Origin: Nitrospinae bacterium AH_259_B05_G02_I21
GTDB taxonomy: Bacteria > JADFOP01
Length of the DNA: 20,511 nucleotides
Assembly (NCBI GenBank): GCA_027717595.1
Contig: JALLOF010000029.1
Location: 1 to 20,511, forward strand
Reading direction: 5' to 3'
Of this stretch, positions 1-7,171 are shown one piece after another. How positions within the stretch are numbered: the stretch's first letter is position 1; each line of letters starts with the position of its first letter. The notes beneath the pieces are model-generated. The model was not told the origin of the DNA, did no database searches, and was given only the letters and a program-made list of their open reading frames with translations. The position numbers and the translations under genes were made by a program.

Positions 1-267
1 GGCCCCGCGGGCGAGGCCTGGCGGGCGATCGGCCGCTCGGTCCTCGTGCCGAGTTTTTTCGATCTTTTCGAGGAACGAGATAGGGAAACGACAGGGGAAG
101 AAGTGGACGACGTCCCCATTTACCAAGCCTTGGCAGCCGCCGGGGAGTTGATAGCCGCCCCGGTCGAGGGGGCGTGCTTTGACCTCGGCATCCCCGAAGG
201 CTACGAAGCCGCCCTCTCCTTCGAAGCCGACCTTCCAGCCGGCGACCCGGAACCCCTTAAAACATAG
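1..267 (+). CDS. Sugar nucleotidyltransferase, C-terminal fragment (cut by left edge)
   Basis: The frame is open from the first base and stops with TAG at 265-267, so only the last 88 residues are present. The tail carries the pattern VDDVPIYQALAAAGEL, then FDLGIPEGYEAAL. This resembles the C-terminal end of NTP-transferase-fold sugar-1-phosphate nucleotidyltransferases, where a conserved 'D-hG-P-GY' stretch lies close to the end. Such enzymes join a sugar 1-phosphate to an NTP to make the NDP-sugar used for polysaccharide synthesis. The catalytic N-terminal half, with the GGxGTR-type loop, lies outside the window, so the sugar and nucleotide cannot be told. It converges on the gene that ends at 320, with a 52-nt gap holding no clear terminator. 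The family call is an inference from a short motif. Confidence 0.6.
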   Translation, partial: GPAGEAWRAIGRSVLVPSFFDLFEERDRETTGEEVDDVPIYQALAAAGELIAAPVEGACFDLGIPEGYEAALSFEADLPAGDPEPLKT

Positions 268-319
268 ACGGACTCGCCTGACATCCCGACACCAGACAGT
301 GGGCCGGCTGCCTTCTCAC

Positions 320-760
320 TCAAGCGTGGCCTGCGGCGAGCTGCTCCTCGAAGCGGTTCCACTCCTTGAGCATGCACCGGTCCATCACAACGGTAAGGCC
401 CGCTTCGCGGGCCCGCAGAGCTGCCTCGACGTTCACCACTCCTTCTTGAAGCCACAGCGCCGTGGCACCGACGCGGACGGCCTCCTCCACAAGGCCCGGC
501 ACGTGCTCTGGCCGCCGGAAGACGTCCACCACCTCCACCGGAGCGAGCGCCGCCTCCAGGTTCGGATAGCTGGGCTCGCCCAATATCTCCGTCGCGTTGG
601 GGTTCACGGGGATAATCCGGTAGCCTTTCGACTGGAGAAAGCGGGCCACAGCATGGCTGTCGCGCGTGGGGTCCGGCGAACAACCGACTACGGCGACGGA
701 TCGGCAGGAGCGCAGGATGGAAAGGATATCTTCGTCCCTTGCGAAGGAAGCGAGGGGCAT
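320..760 (-). CDS. CoA-binding domain protein (YccU/CoA_binding_2 type)
   Basis: This is a 146-residue single-domain Rossmann-fold protein. The nucleotide-binding turn VVGCSPDPTRDSH is at about 24-36, followed by the usual pattern of this family: GYRIIPVNPN (about 46-55), a VDVFR segment in the middle, and LWLQEGVVN near residue 103. Length and order match stand-alone CoA-binding proteins related to the N-terminal domain of succinyl-CoA synthetase. The family binds CoA, but its physiological role is largely unknown. The ATG at 760 lies 6 nt after the TAG of the LysR gene and has no clear Shine-Dalgarno sequence, so translation probably depends on the upstream gene and the two form one operon. 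The ligand is inferred from the fold. Confidence 0.85.
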   Translation of the reverse strand: MPLASFARDEDILSILRSCRSVAVVGCSPDPTRDSHAVARFLQSKGYRIIPVNPNATEILGEPSYPNLEAALAPVEVVDVFRRPEHVPGLVEEAVRVGATALWLQEGVVNVEAALRAREAGLTVVMDRCMLKEWNRFEEQLAAGHA

Positions 761-766
761 AGAGGG

Positions 767-1669
767 CTAAAGGATGAGGTCGTCGTCGGACCAGGTCGTC
801 ACCAACTTGGTGAGCTCCTGGGTGGCAGGGCTCTGGTACCGGCCAGGAACGGAAAGCATGGTCAACTCCCTGGCGATGGCCCCTTCCTTGATGGGGACCA
901 CGGCGATGGTTCCCATCGTCCGTTCCTTGGTGATGGTGTAGAGCGAGAGGATGGAAACCCCGAGGCTGCTCTCCACTCCCGCCTTGACGGCCTCGGTAGA
1001 GCCGAAGGTGAGGAAGCGGTTGAGGTGGTCGATGCCTGCGGCGTGGAAGGTCTCTTCGACAAACCGCTGGAGCGGGTTGTCGGGATCGTGGCAGATGAAC
1101 GGTTCCTTGGCAACCTCGGCCAGCGGCACCGAGGAACGCATGGTCCAGGGATGCTCCTTGTGTACGGCTAGGACCAACTCATCGGTGAAGAACGGGGTGG
1201 CGATGAGTCCCCCGGAAGAGAGTTCTTCTTCAATGAAGGCGAGATGGATTTTCCTATCCCGCAGCAGCTGGCATAGCTCATCCGTGTCAGCCTCGATGAG
1301 AGAGATGACCACATGGGGGTGCCGTTGGCGGAAGGCCCCCAAGGGGCGCGGCAGGAAGTACTGGGCAATGGTGCCGGCCGCACCGACAGCGAGCTCGCCC
1401 CGCTTGAGGCCCTTGAAGCCGTCGAGGGCTTCCTGGGCTTCCCCATGGAGCCTCAGCAGTTGCTTGGCGTACTGATAGAGGATCTGGCCCGCCTCGGTGA
1501 GGACCACACCGCGGGCCTCCCGGTCGAAGAGCCGAACCCCGTAGAACTCCTCAAGGGCGGTCATCTGTTGGCTGATGGCGGGCTGGGAGCGGGAGACGAG
1601 CTCCGCCGCCTGGGAAAAACTCTGTTTCTCCACCACCAGACAGAATGTTTTAAGTCGTTCTAAGTCCAT
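767..1669 (-). CDS. LysR-family transcriptional regulator
   Basis: This is a full-length 300-residue LysR-type regulator. Residues 1-60 form the winged helix-turn-helix: LKTFCLVVEKQSFSQAAEL, then SRSQPAISQQMTALEE and LFDREARGVVLTEAG. A linker helix follows, then a periplasmic-binding-protein-like effector domain from about 90 (GELAVGAAGTIAQYFLP) to 290. The overall pattern, including the 'AAGTIAQYFLP' start of the effector domain, is like the CysL/CbbR/YeiE side of the family. The effector is not identifiable. The gene is transcribed away from the DMT permease at 1901, and LysR regulators commonly control a divergent neighbour, so the permease is the likely target. A good promoter lies at 1702-1730. 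The start at 1669 matches the family N-terminus (MDLERLKTF); its ribosome site is weak. The CoA-binding gene follows after 6 nt. Confidence 0.93.
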   Translation of the reverse strand: MDLERLKTFCLVVEKQSFSQAAELVSRSQPAISQQMTALEEFYGVRLFDREARGVVLTEAGQILYQYAKQLLRLHGEAQEALDGFKGLKRGELAVGAAGTIAQYFLPRPLGAFRQRHPHVVISLIEADTDELCQLLRDRKIHLAFIEEELSSGGLIATPFFTDELVLAVHKEHPWTMRSSVPLAEVAKEPFICHDPDNPLQRFVEETFHAAGIDHLNRFLTFGSTEAVKAGVESSLGVSILSLYTITKERTMGTIAVVPIKEGAIARELTMLSVPGRYQSPATQELTKLVTTWSDDDLIL

Positions 1670-1701
1670 ACAAAATCACTACCAATGGTTTGCGAGGCGA
1701 G

Positions 1702-1730
1702 AGTATATCACACCTCCACCCCCATGCCAA
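1702..1730 (-). promoter_or_regulatory. Predicted sigma70 promoter of the LysR gene
   Basis: On the minus strand, -35 TTGGCA (1730 to 1725) is followed by a 17-nt spacer and -10 TATACT (1707 to 1702). A TG at 1710-1709 gives an extended -10. Both hexamers match consensus at 5 of 6 positions. Transcription would start near 1695, about 26 nt before the ATG at 1669. Predicted by eye only. Confidence 0.6.
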
Positions 1731-1747
1731 CCAGCAGGAAAGAGCGC

Positions 1748-1827
1748 CGGTTCGGCATCGAACAGGGGAGCCGAACCGCCTCTCCTGGCATTGTATGAAA
1801 GCGCAATGCCGATGGCAAGTCATCGGC
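1748..1827. promoter_or_regulatory. Three tandem inverted repeats between divergent lysR and DMT genes
   Basis: Three perfect inverted repeats follow one another. IR1 has CGGTTCGGC (1748-1756) facing GCCGAACCG (1770-1778), a 9-bp arm with a 13-nt centre. IR2 has GGCATTG (1787-1793) facing CAATGCC (1804-1810), 7 bp with a 10-nt centre. IR3 has GCCGATG (1808-1814) facing CATCGGC (1821-1827), 7 bp with a 6-nt centre. IR2 and IR3 share bases 1808-1810, so they could not both fold fully. They lie upstream of the lysR -35 and of the permease -10, which fits operator sites for the LysR protein. Function is inferred. Confidence 0.45.
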
Positions 1828-1860
1828 CCTAATGAGGTGGCCCTCGCCACGGACCTGCGA

Positions 1861-1866
1861 TATAAT
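1861..1866 (+). promoter_or_regulatory. Predicted -10 box of the DMT permease gene
   Basis: A perfect TATAAT lies 34 nt before the GTG start at 1901. The hexamer 17 nt upstream (TGGCCC, 1838-1843) is a poor -35, matching at only 3 of 6 positions. A strong -10 with a weak -35 is typical of promoters that need an activator, here plausibly the divergent LysR protein. The predicted transcript start near 1873 would give a leader of about 28 nt. Confidence 0.4.
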
Positions 1867-1900
1867 CCACCGCCTGTCTCACCCCTTTAGGAGAATCCTC

Positions 1901-2851
1901 GTGCCAAATCGCCTCAATCAGAACGTCACCCTAAGCTCCGGAACGTTCCTGTTTATTATCGGTCTGTTCACTCTCTGGGGAGGTAACGTGGTAGCCATTA
2001 AAGTGGGCCTTCGTGGGCTGCCGCCGTTCGGGATGGCCGCCCTGCGCTTCATCCTCGCTGGGCTGTTCCTGGCGGTCTGGATGCGGGCCCAATCCGTTTC
2101 CTTCCGGCTCGACCGCAGGGAGGTGTTCCATCACACCATCAACGGTATCTCCTTTACGGCCCAGATAGCCCTATTTTACCTCGGAGTCGAGCTCACATCG
2201 GCAAGCTACGCATCGATCCTCATCAACTCGAACCCGTTCTTCGTCCTACTCCTAGCCCACTTCTTCGTGGCCGGTGATCGGCTCAGCGCTCAGAAGGTGT
2301 TCGGCCTCACCCTGGCCTTCACCGGTGTTGCCTTTCTCTTCACCGGCCAGATCGGCGGCGGCCGTTGGCTTGGCAACGCCCTTGTCGTTGCGAGCGCGGC
2401 GCTCCTCGGCGCTCGGATCGTCTACGTCAAGCGCCTCATCTCTACCATGGAGCCATCCCAGGTGGTATTTTGGCAGATGGTCGTCGGCGTGCCGCTGTTT
2501 CTGTGGATGAGCAGGTTGACCGAGGCAGGGCGCGCCTGGCACTTTTCCCCTGCAGTCACGACTGCTATTCTCTTTCAAGGCATCGTCGTCGGGGGCTTTT
2601 GTTTCTTAGCCGCCACCACGCTCCTTCAGCGTCATAACCCTTCAACCCTCTCGGTCTTCTCTTTCTTCATCCCCCTCTCTGGGGTCTCCCTCAGCTACCT
2701 ATTGCTTGGCGACCCCATGACCAGAACTCTCGTGCTGAGCGTCGCTTTCGTGGCCGTGGGCATCGCCCTTGTCCATCGGCCCACGGCGACCCGGTCTGGA
2801 ACCACGGACGGCGAAGAGGTGGAAATTCCTACCGCCGACCCGTATCATTAG
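1901..2851 (+). CDS. EamA/DMT-superfamily permease (drug/metabolite exporter)
   Basis: This 316-residue protein is mostly hydrophobic and contains two EamA-type halves, about 10 membrane segments in all. The first half opens with the family hallmark LWGGNVVAIKVGLRGLPP (about 25-42), followed by MAALRFILAGL (45-55) and SYASILINSNPFFVLLLAH (102-120). The second half runs from about 155 to 292, with GGFCFLAATTLLQRHNPSTL near 231-250 and the SYLLLGDP end motif. The family moves metabolites, often amino acids or toxic analogues, across the inner membrane; the substrate cannot be told. I chose the GTG at 1901 because AGGAG sits at 1889-1893, 7 nt upstream. The frame is open back to an ATG at 1832, but that start has no ribosome site, lies upstream of the predicted -10, and would add a polar, unlikely N-terminus. 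Confidence 0.9.
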   Translation: MPNRLNQNVTLSSGTFLFIIGLFTLWGGNVVAIKVGLRGLPPFGMAALRFILAGLFLAVWMRAQSVSFRLDRREVFHHTINGISFTAQIALFYLGVELTSASYASILINSNPFFVLLLAHFFVAGDRLSAQKVFGLTLAFTGVAFLFTGQIGGGRWLGNALVVASAALLGARIVYVKRLISTMEPSQVVFWQMVVGVPLFLWMSRLTEAGRAWHFSPAVTTAILFQGIVVGGFCFLAATTLLQRHNPSTLSVFSFFIPLSGVSLSYLLLGDPMTRTLVLSVAFVAVGIALVHRPTATRSGTTDGEEVEIPTADPYH

Positions 2852-2897
2852 GGAGCGCCGAGAAAAGCAAGCCTCGAAGGAGGAGGAGGTACGACCC

Positions 2898-3194
2898 ATG
2901 GGCGAGGGGCTAAAGAGTGCCTATGAGAGAGCCTTAGAGCGTCTCAAGGATAAGGGGATGGAGCCGGTCGAGACGGCACTGACCGACGAGCAAAAGCGTG
3001 AGATCGCCGAGATTAGGAAGGAATTTGAGGCCAAGATCGCCGAGCTGGAGATCATGATGCAGTCATCCATCACGGAAGCTCATGCAGAAGGGGAAGAAAG
3101 CGAGCCCCGCTTTGCTTCAAAGAGGGCTTCGCTTATGGAAGAGATGGAAAAGCGCGTGGAAGCCGTCAGGCGACGGGCGAAGAAAAGCAGTTGA
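2898..3194 (+). CDS. Small coiled-coil protein of unknown function
   Basis: This 98-residue protein is highly charged. It starts at the ATG at 2898, with AGGAGGAGG at 2881-2889 ideally placed upstream. The N-terminal part, GEGLKSAYERALERLKDKG (2-20), reads as an amphipathic helix. LTDEQKREIAEIRKEFEAKI (about 28-47) and the C-terminal LMEEMEKRVEAVRRRAKK also have heptad-like spacing. No signal peptide, membrane segment or cysteine is present, so it is probably a soluble cytoplasmic helical protein. I do not recognise a named family, though small proteins with a similar opening turn up in several uncultured high-GC lineages. It lies 46 nt after the permease gene and 90 nt before the exported nuclease-like gene, on the same strand. 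The predicted promoter at 3224-3253 suggests it may be cotranscribed with the permease rather than with the genes downstream. Confidence 0.75.
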   Translation: MGEGLKSAYERALERLKDKGMEPVETALTDEQKREIAEIRKEFEAKIAELEIMMQSSITEAHAEGEESEPRFASKRASLMEEMEKRVEAVRRRAKKSS

Positions 3195-3223
3195 TCTGGA
3201 ACTCCTTCCGGGCGCCTTTTTCA

Positions 3224-3253
3224 TGGACTGCAAGTGTTTGGGTGTGATATTAT
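3224..3253 (+). promoter_or_regulatory. Predicted extended -10 promoter of the BFN-PDZ gene
   Basis: TGGACT (3224-3229, 4 of 6 matches to -35) is separated by 18 nt from TATTAT (3248-3253). TG at 3245-3246 forms an extended -10 (TGATATTAT). Transcription would begin near 3260, about 25 nt before the ATG at 3285. It falls in the 90-nt gap after the coiled-coil gene. Confidence 0.4.
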
Positions 3254-3284
3254 CTGGACCCTTATCGTTAGCCGAGAAGGGCTT

Positions 3285-4100
3285 ATGTCGTTCGCAAGAG
3301 TCATCGCTATGACCCTCGCCCTTGCGGGAGTGGTCACCCCCGGTTGGGCGGCCGAGACCGAACCATACGGCACAATGGTGGCAATGAAGGTCAAGGGCGT
3401 GACCTTGGACCCGACCAGCTCGAAACCCATCGCGGTGCTAGAGACCAACGAAGAGACCACGCGCCTGCTGCCTATATGGATAGGCCCCTTCGAAGCCAAT
3501 GCCATCGCCATCGAAATGGAAGACATCTCAACGGTTCGTCCCCTGACCCACGATCTGATCAAGAACATCCTCAGCGGGGTAGAGGCAAAGCTCCAGCGGG
3601 TCATCATTACGAAGCTGGAGAACAATATCTTCTACGCCGTTCTCCGTCTCGAGATTAACGGCCGGGAGGTCACGGTCGATAGCCGTCCCAGCGACGCCAT
3701 CGCCGTCGCCCTGCGGATGAACGCCCCCATCTTCGCCACTGAGCAGGTCCTTGAGGCAGCCAAGACCATCGAGCAGACCAAACGCGACGCCTTGACCCTG
3801 ACCAAGAACACCATCGGCTTGACGATCCAGGCGCTCACCCCCGATATCGCCGAGCATTTCAGCCTGATTGAGGGAAAAGGCGTGCTCGTCTCCCACGTCC
3901 AGCAAGATAGCGGAGCGGCCTCAGCAGGTGTTCGACGAGGAGACATCATTACCGCCGTGGGGGACCGGGAGACCGATTCCATCCAAGCCTTCCTGGAGGC
4001 GTTTGAAGCCGTCAAGGGCCAAAGCCAGGTGGCCCTCCACCTCCAGCGGGGCAACGACCGCTACGATCTCACTCTCAACTTGAACTCCTCGAAAGAGTGA
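3285..4100 (+). CDS. Exported bifunctional-nuclease-domain (DUF151) protein with C-terminal PDZ domain
   Basis: The 271-residue product starts with a Sec signal peptide (MSFARVIAMTLALAGVVTPG, then WAA, with cleavage likely after residue 23). Residues 30-155 form a BFN/DUF151 domain, marked by LPIWIGPFEANAIAIEME (62-79) and SRPSDAIAVALRMNAPIF (133-150). Residues about 176-265 form a PDZ domain of the DegP kind: IGLTIQALTPDIAEHF, then GVLVSHVQQDSGAASAG and VRRGDIITAVGDR. BFN domains, named from a plant protein with RNase and DNase activity, are usually found alone in cytoplasmic bacterial proteins. An exported copy with a peptide-binding PDZ domain implies an envelope role, and nuclease activity should not be assumed. 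ATG 3285 is chosen for its signal peptide and the GAGAAGG just upstream; the in-frame ATG at 3234 would bury the signal. The lipoprotein gene follows after 9 nt. Confidence 0.85.
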   Translation: MSFARVIAMTLALAGVVTPGWAAETEPYGTMVAMKVKGVTLDPTSSKPIAVLETNEETTRLLPIWIGPFEANAIAIEMEDISTVRPLTHDLIKNILSGVEAKLQRVIITKLENNIFYAVLRLEINGREVTVDSRPSDAIAVALRMNAPIFATEQVLEAAKTIEQTKRDALTLTKNTIGLTIQALTPDIAEHFSLIEGKGVLVSHVQQDSGAASAGVRRGDIITAVGDRETDSIQAFLEAFEAVKGQSQVALHLQRGNDRYDLTLNLNSSKE

Positions 4101-4109
4101 CATCGCCCC

Positions 4110-5027
4110 ATGCCCACAGGGCCGCGCAGTTGGTGCCTCTTTGGAAGCATCACCGCCCTGACGGCCGCTATCGCCCTTGCCTCCGGTTGCTCGCCTCCGG
4201 TCCGGGTCTCAGGCTTCGCGCCCCCGACTAACGTCCTAGCGTTCACCCATCCTAAGCTCGCCGACTATCCCCTCCAGCGAATCGCCATTCTCCATTTCAA
4301 CAACAGAACCCCTACGCCAGAGGCCGGCGAGACCATCTCCGAGTTCTTCTACGAGGAGCTCAGGCACCGGACTGTTAAGATTATCTTGCCCCCTTTGCCG
4401 GCAGACTACACGCAGCTCAACCTGGAGATCCCACTTGGCCACCGGGTGGGTGGACGGCTGCCTCCCCCCAAGGTCACCCCTCAGGCGATTGAACGCATCT
4501 TGAGGCAACTGGAGCCGGCCATCCGTGAAGCCCTCGTCGCCGACAGCCTTTCGGAACCGCCAGGGCCGCAGGTCGCCGTTGGCTCCGACCCGGGCGCCCC
4601 ATCCATTCCAAGCCACATTCGCCTGTCGGAGGCCGAGAAGGCCGAGGCCGTCTCTTCGGCCCGTCGGCCGTCCGGGGGGCGGCTAGTAGACGGCCTCGTG
4701 GTGGGCGTCATCGGTCGCTACCGTAACCGTCAGGGAAGTCCCCTCACGGTTCGCCAGCCAGCCAGTGTCGCCTACGACATTTATCTCCTCTCGACGATTG
4801 ACGGAGCGGTTCTCTGGCAGGCCTCGTTCGACGAGACGCAGGTGCCGCTCTTTGAGAACATCATGACGATCGACCGGTTCGTTCAAGGAGGGGGGGTGTG
4901 GCAGACCCACGACATGCTGACCCGCATCGGCATGGCCAGAGTCCTCGCCACCTTTCCAGGCGTGATCCTGCCCACACCGCCACCACCTGAAAAGGTCAGT
5001 AGTGAGGTAGAATCACCCGCTGAATGA
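4110..5027 (+). CDS. Predicted outer-membrane lipoprotein of unknown function
   Basis: This 305-residue protein starts with a lipoprotein signal: a hydrophobic stretch ending in the lipobox LASGC with Cys27 as the acylated residue. The residue after Cys is Ser, which would favour export to the outer membrane under the proteobacterial rule. The mature part opens with YPLQRIAILHFNNRTPTPEA and then a probable helix (ISEFFYEELRHR). This resembles the 'LAVLPFxN-T' opening of TolB/CsgG-like envelope lipoproteins, which suggests but does not prove that fold. A proline-rich, low-complexity linker (about 110-175) separates it from a C-terminal part with AYDIYLLSTIDGAVLWQASF, also reminiscent of CsgG-like domains. 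It lies 9 nt after the BFN-PDZ gene and has no strong ribosome site, so the two are probably cotranslated in one operon. Confidence 0.75.
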   Translation: MPTGPRSWCLFGSITALTAAIALASGCSPPVRVSGFAPPTNVLAFTHPKLADYPLQRIAILHFNNRTPTPEAGETISEFFYEELRHRTVKIILPPLPADYTQLNLEIPLGHRVGGRLPPPKVTPQAIERILRQLEPAIREALVADSLSEPPGPQVAVGSDPGAPSIPSHIRLSEAEKAEAVSSARRPSGGRLVDGLVVGVIGRYRNRQGSPLTVRQPASVAYDIYLLSTIDGAVLWQASFDETQVPLFENIMTIDRFVQGGGVWQTHDMLTRIGMARVLATFPGVILPTPPPPEKVSSEVESPAE

Positions 5028-5142
5028 TGGTCCAACAATTGACGGCGATGGAATACTTACGCAGCCCATCTCGGCGCTTCAGCCTAAGGCTTTTGGAAAG
5101 AAGATGCTCGCCACCGGCGCATCCCAAGGGAGTCGGGAGACC

Positions 5143-5895
5143 ATGAGCACAATGTTGCGGCCGGCGGGAGTGTTCCTTCTGGGATTCTTGCTGGTTATCC
5201 CCACAAAGACATGGGGGACGCTATTGGCTCCATCCTCTCCGGAGGCCACGGGCAGACTAATTGGTATTGAAGCCCTCTCGCCAACCCACCAGACGGCGGT
5301 CCAGCGGCTATTGGAGGCTGAACCCCTTTACATACGAATCACTACAAGTCCGTTCCGCACCACCCTGCGCATCTACGATTACCTCCTGGCACGTCTCCCG
5401 CTGGCGGCTACATTGGGTCGCTCGCTCGCACTTGGCCCGTACATTATCGAACACACCGGGCCCGGGACTTTCCGTGGCACCGACCAGCAAAGCCTCAGCG
5501 GGACCTTCCGCGAGATCGGAACCGAGAACGGCCATCGCGTCTACCTGGGCCGGGGCCGCTACGACGGGCAATTGTTTCGGGGTGTGACTGGGCGAGTCCT
5601 CATCGTCCTTCGCTACGAGCCGCTGGTCCTCGACGACGGCCAATCCGCCGTCGCCAACACGGTCCACTGCCTCGTTCGGCTCGACAACGCCATCCTTCAT
5701 GCCCTTGCGCGGGTCTTCGGGTCGGTCATCCACGTCCTCATTGAAGCCAAACTCCGACGGTCCATCACGGTCGCCAAGAACCTTTCGGAGCGGCTGGACG
5801 CGGACCCCAAGGCCGTCTACCAAGCCATGACCAACTCCCCATCCATCACACAAGAGGAGCGGGCCGAGTTCACCCGCTGGTTCCTGCAACCCTGA
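5143..5895 (+). CDS. Exported protein of unknown function
   Basis: I do not recognise this 250-residue protein. It begins with a hydrophobic N-terminus (MSTMLRPAGVFLLGFLLVIP, 1-20), consistent with a Sec signal peptide cleaved near residue 25-29. The rest looks like a mixed alpha/beta soluble domain. IGIEALSPTHQTAVQRLLEA (40-59) looks helical, a basic strand-rich middle follows (YIRITTSPFRTTLRIYDYLL), and a Gly/Arg-rich stretch (FREIGTENGHRVYLGRGRYD) reads like beta strands. There is a single cysteine (about 176) and no lipobox. ATG 5143 is preferred because GGGAG and AAGGGAG precede it and the signal peptide then starts properly; an in-frame ATG at 5104 would add 13 polar residues. It follows the lipoprotein by 115 nt on the same strand and may belong to the same envelope operon. 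Confidence 0.7.
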   Translation: MSTMLRPAGVFLLGFLLVIPTKTWGTLLAPSSPEATGRLIGIEALSPTHQTAVQRLLEAEPLYIRITTSPFRTTLRIYDYLLARLPLAATLGRSLALGPYIIEHTGPGTFRGTDQQSLSGTFREIGTENGHRVYLGRGRYDGQLFRGVTGRVLIVLRYEPLVLDDGQSAVANTVHCLVRLDNAILHALARVFGSVIHVLIEAKLRRSITVAKNLSERLDADPKAVYQAMTNSPSITQEERAEFTRWFLQP

Positions 5896-5978
5896 AGGGG
5901 GCCCCCACACGATACCCACACGACAGGCCTTTGCCCAAACCCAACGGACCGTCGGACCGGGGCAGGGCGTGGGGAATA

Positions 5979-7166
5979 CTATCGACGGGTGGGGAAGCTG
6001 GAAGGAGAGGTCTTGCTGGACGATTGCACCAAAGGCCTCAGCAGCTCCACCATCGCCTCGGCCGCCAGGCGATTGCCCTTGGCATTCCAATGAAAGTCTT
6101 TTTCATCGTAAAGGATGGCGCCGCGAGCCGCTGCTTCCCGAAAGGGAGGAAGCAGGAAGAGGCACTGCATCCCCTCCCGCTCACAGAAGGCTCCAAGAAG
6201 TTGCTGAGGACGCTGCCTCTCGAGGCGCTCTCCGGCCTGGCGAAGCTCCTGGAATCGGGCCAACAGCTCGTCCCAAGACCGCCGGGTCACCTGGCCTCGG
6301 AAGGGAACGTCCATGAGGACGAACCGAGCCCCGCTGGCCTCGGTCATCCGACGAAACTCCTTGATAATGGCAAAGGTCAGATCCCATGCCTCCCGGGCCA
6401 AGGGGTGGGAGGGTGAAGCATACCACTGAAAGTACTCGAAGGGATGGTCGCTCAACTTCCTGGCGGTCTTCCCTTTGACCCGTCGGACCATCTCCCGAAT
6501 CCGCCTTGGAAAGAAGGTATAAATGCGGAAATTCCGGCGCATGAAATCGCGCACCACCCCCCGCGTGTTGGTCTTCGGCTGATAGGGGAGCCGCTCCAGC
6601 CGACCGTCGGGGGCGAGGCGATAGTACGGCCGATCGGTGTCCCAGTGGAGCCGGGGATGGTTGGCGGCCGGGTCGTTGTGGGCGAAGGCCAGCACGACCA
6701 GGTCCGGGTGGTAGCTGAGCCCCTCCCGCCCCAAGAGCAAGAGTTCCTGCGCGGTGCCGAAGTTCGATATTCCGAGGTTCACCACCTCCACGGAATGTCC
6801 CTCGGCCCTCAATCGCTCCTCCAGCAGGTGGGAGAAGGACTGCTCGTACGGGGTGTTGAAGGCTTCTATGTAGGAATCCCCAACGACGACGATGCGATAC
6901 GTGCCCGGGGGCTTGACGTAAGGACGCACCGGTCCACGGAAGCCTCTCTCGTTGATCTCGACGTAATGGCCGATGGGGCCTTTCTTCCAGTATCCGGCCT
7001 GGCCGGGGATGTGGGAGGTTCCGTAGACGGGGTCGCGCTGAATGAAACGCGGCTCCTCGAGGTGGAAGAGCCGGATGAGCATCTCACACACGCCCGCCGT
7101 GCCTACGATGGCCACCACAACGACGAGCGCACGGATAAGCCACCTCGGACGTCGGGCTTCGCCCAT
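5979..7166 (-). CDS. Membrane-anchored SGNH/GDSL hydrolase-like protein
   Basis: This 395-residue protein has one N-terminal membrane anchor (LIRALVVVVAIVGTAGV, about 10-26). The extracytoplasmic part carries the SGNH blocks: VVVGDSYIEAF with nucleophile Ser98, NLGISNFGTAQE (Gly132, oxyanion region), FAHNDP with Asn164, and DFHWNAKGNRLAAE with Asp357 and His359 near the C-terminus. All four catalytic positions are therefore present. Family members add, remove or move acyl groups on carbohydrates or lipids, often in cell-envelope polymers, so it is probably an esterase or acyltransferase facing the periplasm. The start at 7166 is chosen because the anchor then begins properly and it lies 5 nt after the permease stop; the frame stays open to 7388, but that extension overlaps the permease gene and is not hydrophobic in the right way. 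The substrate is unknown. Confidence 0.82.
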   Translation of the reverse strand: MGEARRPRWLIRALVVVVAIVGTAGVCEMLIRLFHLEEPRFIQRDPVYGTSHIPGQAGYWKKGPIGHYVEINERGFRGPVRPYVKPPGTYRIVVVGDSYIEAFNTPYEQSFSHLLEERLRAEGHSVEVVNLGISNFGTAQELLLLGREGLSYHPDLVVLAFAHNDPAANHPRLHWDTDRPYYRLAPDGRLERLPYQPKTNTRGVVRDFMRRNFRIYTFFPRRIREMVRRVKGKTARKLSDHPFEYFQWYASPSHPLAREAWDLTFAIIKEFRRMTEASGARFVLMDVPFRGQVTRRSWDELLARFQELRQAGERLERQRPQQLLGAFCEREGMQCLFLLPPFREAAARGAILYDEKDFHWNAKGNRLAAEAMVELLRPLVQSSSKTSPSSFPTRR

Positions 7167-7171
7167 CGCGT

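Noticed and set aside
179-1171. A 330-codon rightward open frame across the CoA-binding and LysR genes
   Set aside because: It lies antisense to two clear genes and its composition is like a shadow frame, rich in His, Gly and Arg, without any recognisable motif.
3201-3221. Possible terminator (GGGCGCC then a run of five T) after the coiled-coil gene
   Set aside because: The only stem that forms before the T-run is too short and has no proper loop.
5897-5906. GGGGGCCCCC palindrome after the exported-protein gene, considered as a terminator of convergent genes
   Set aside because: It has no loop and no T-tract on either strand.
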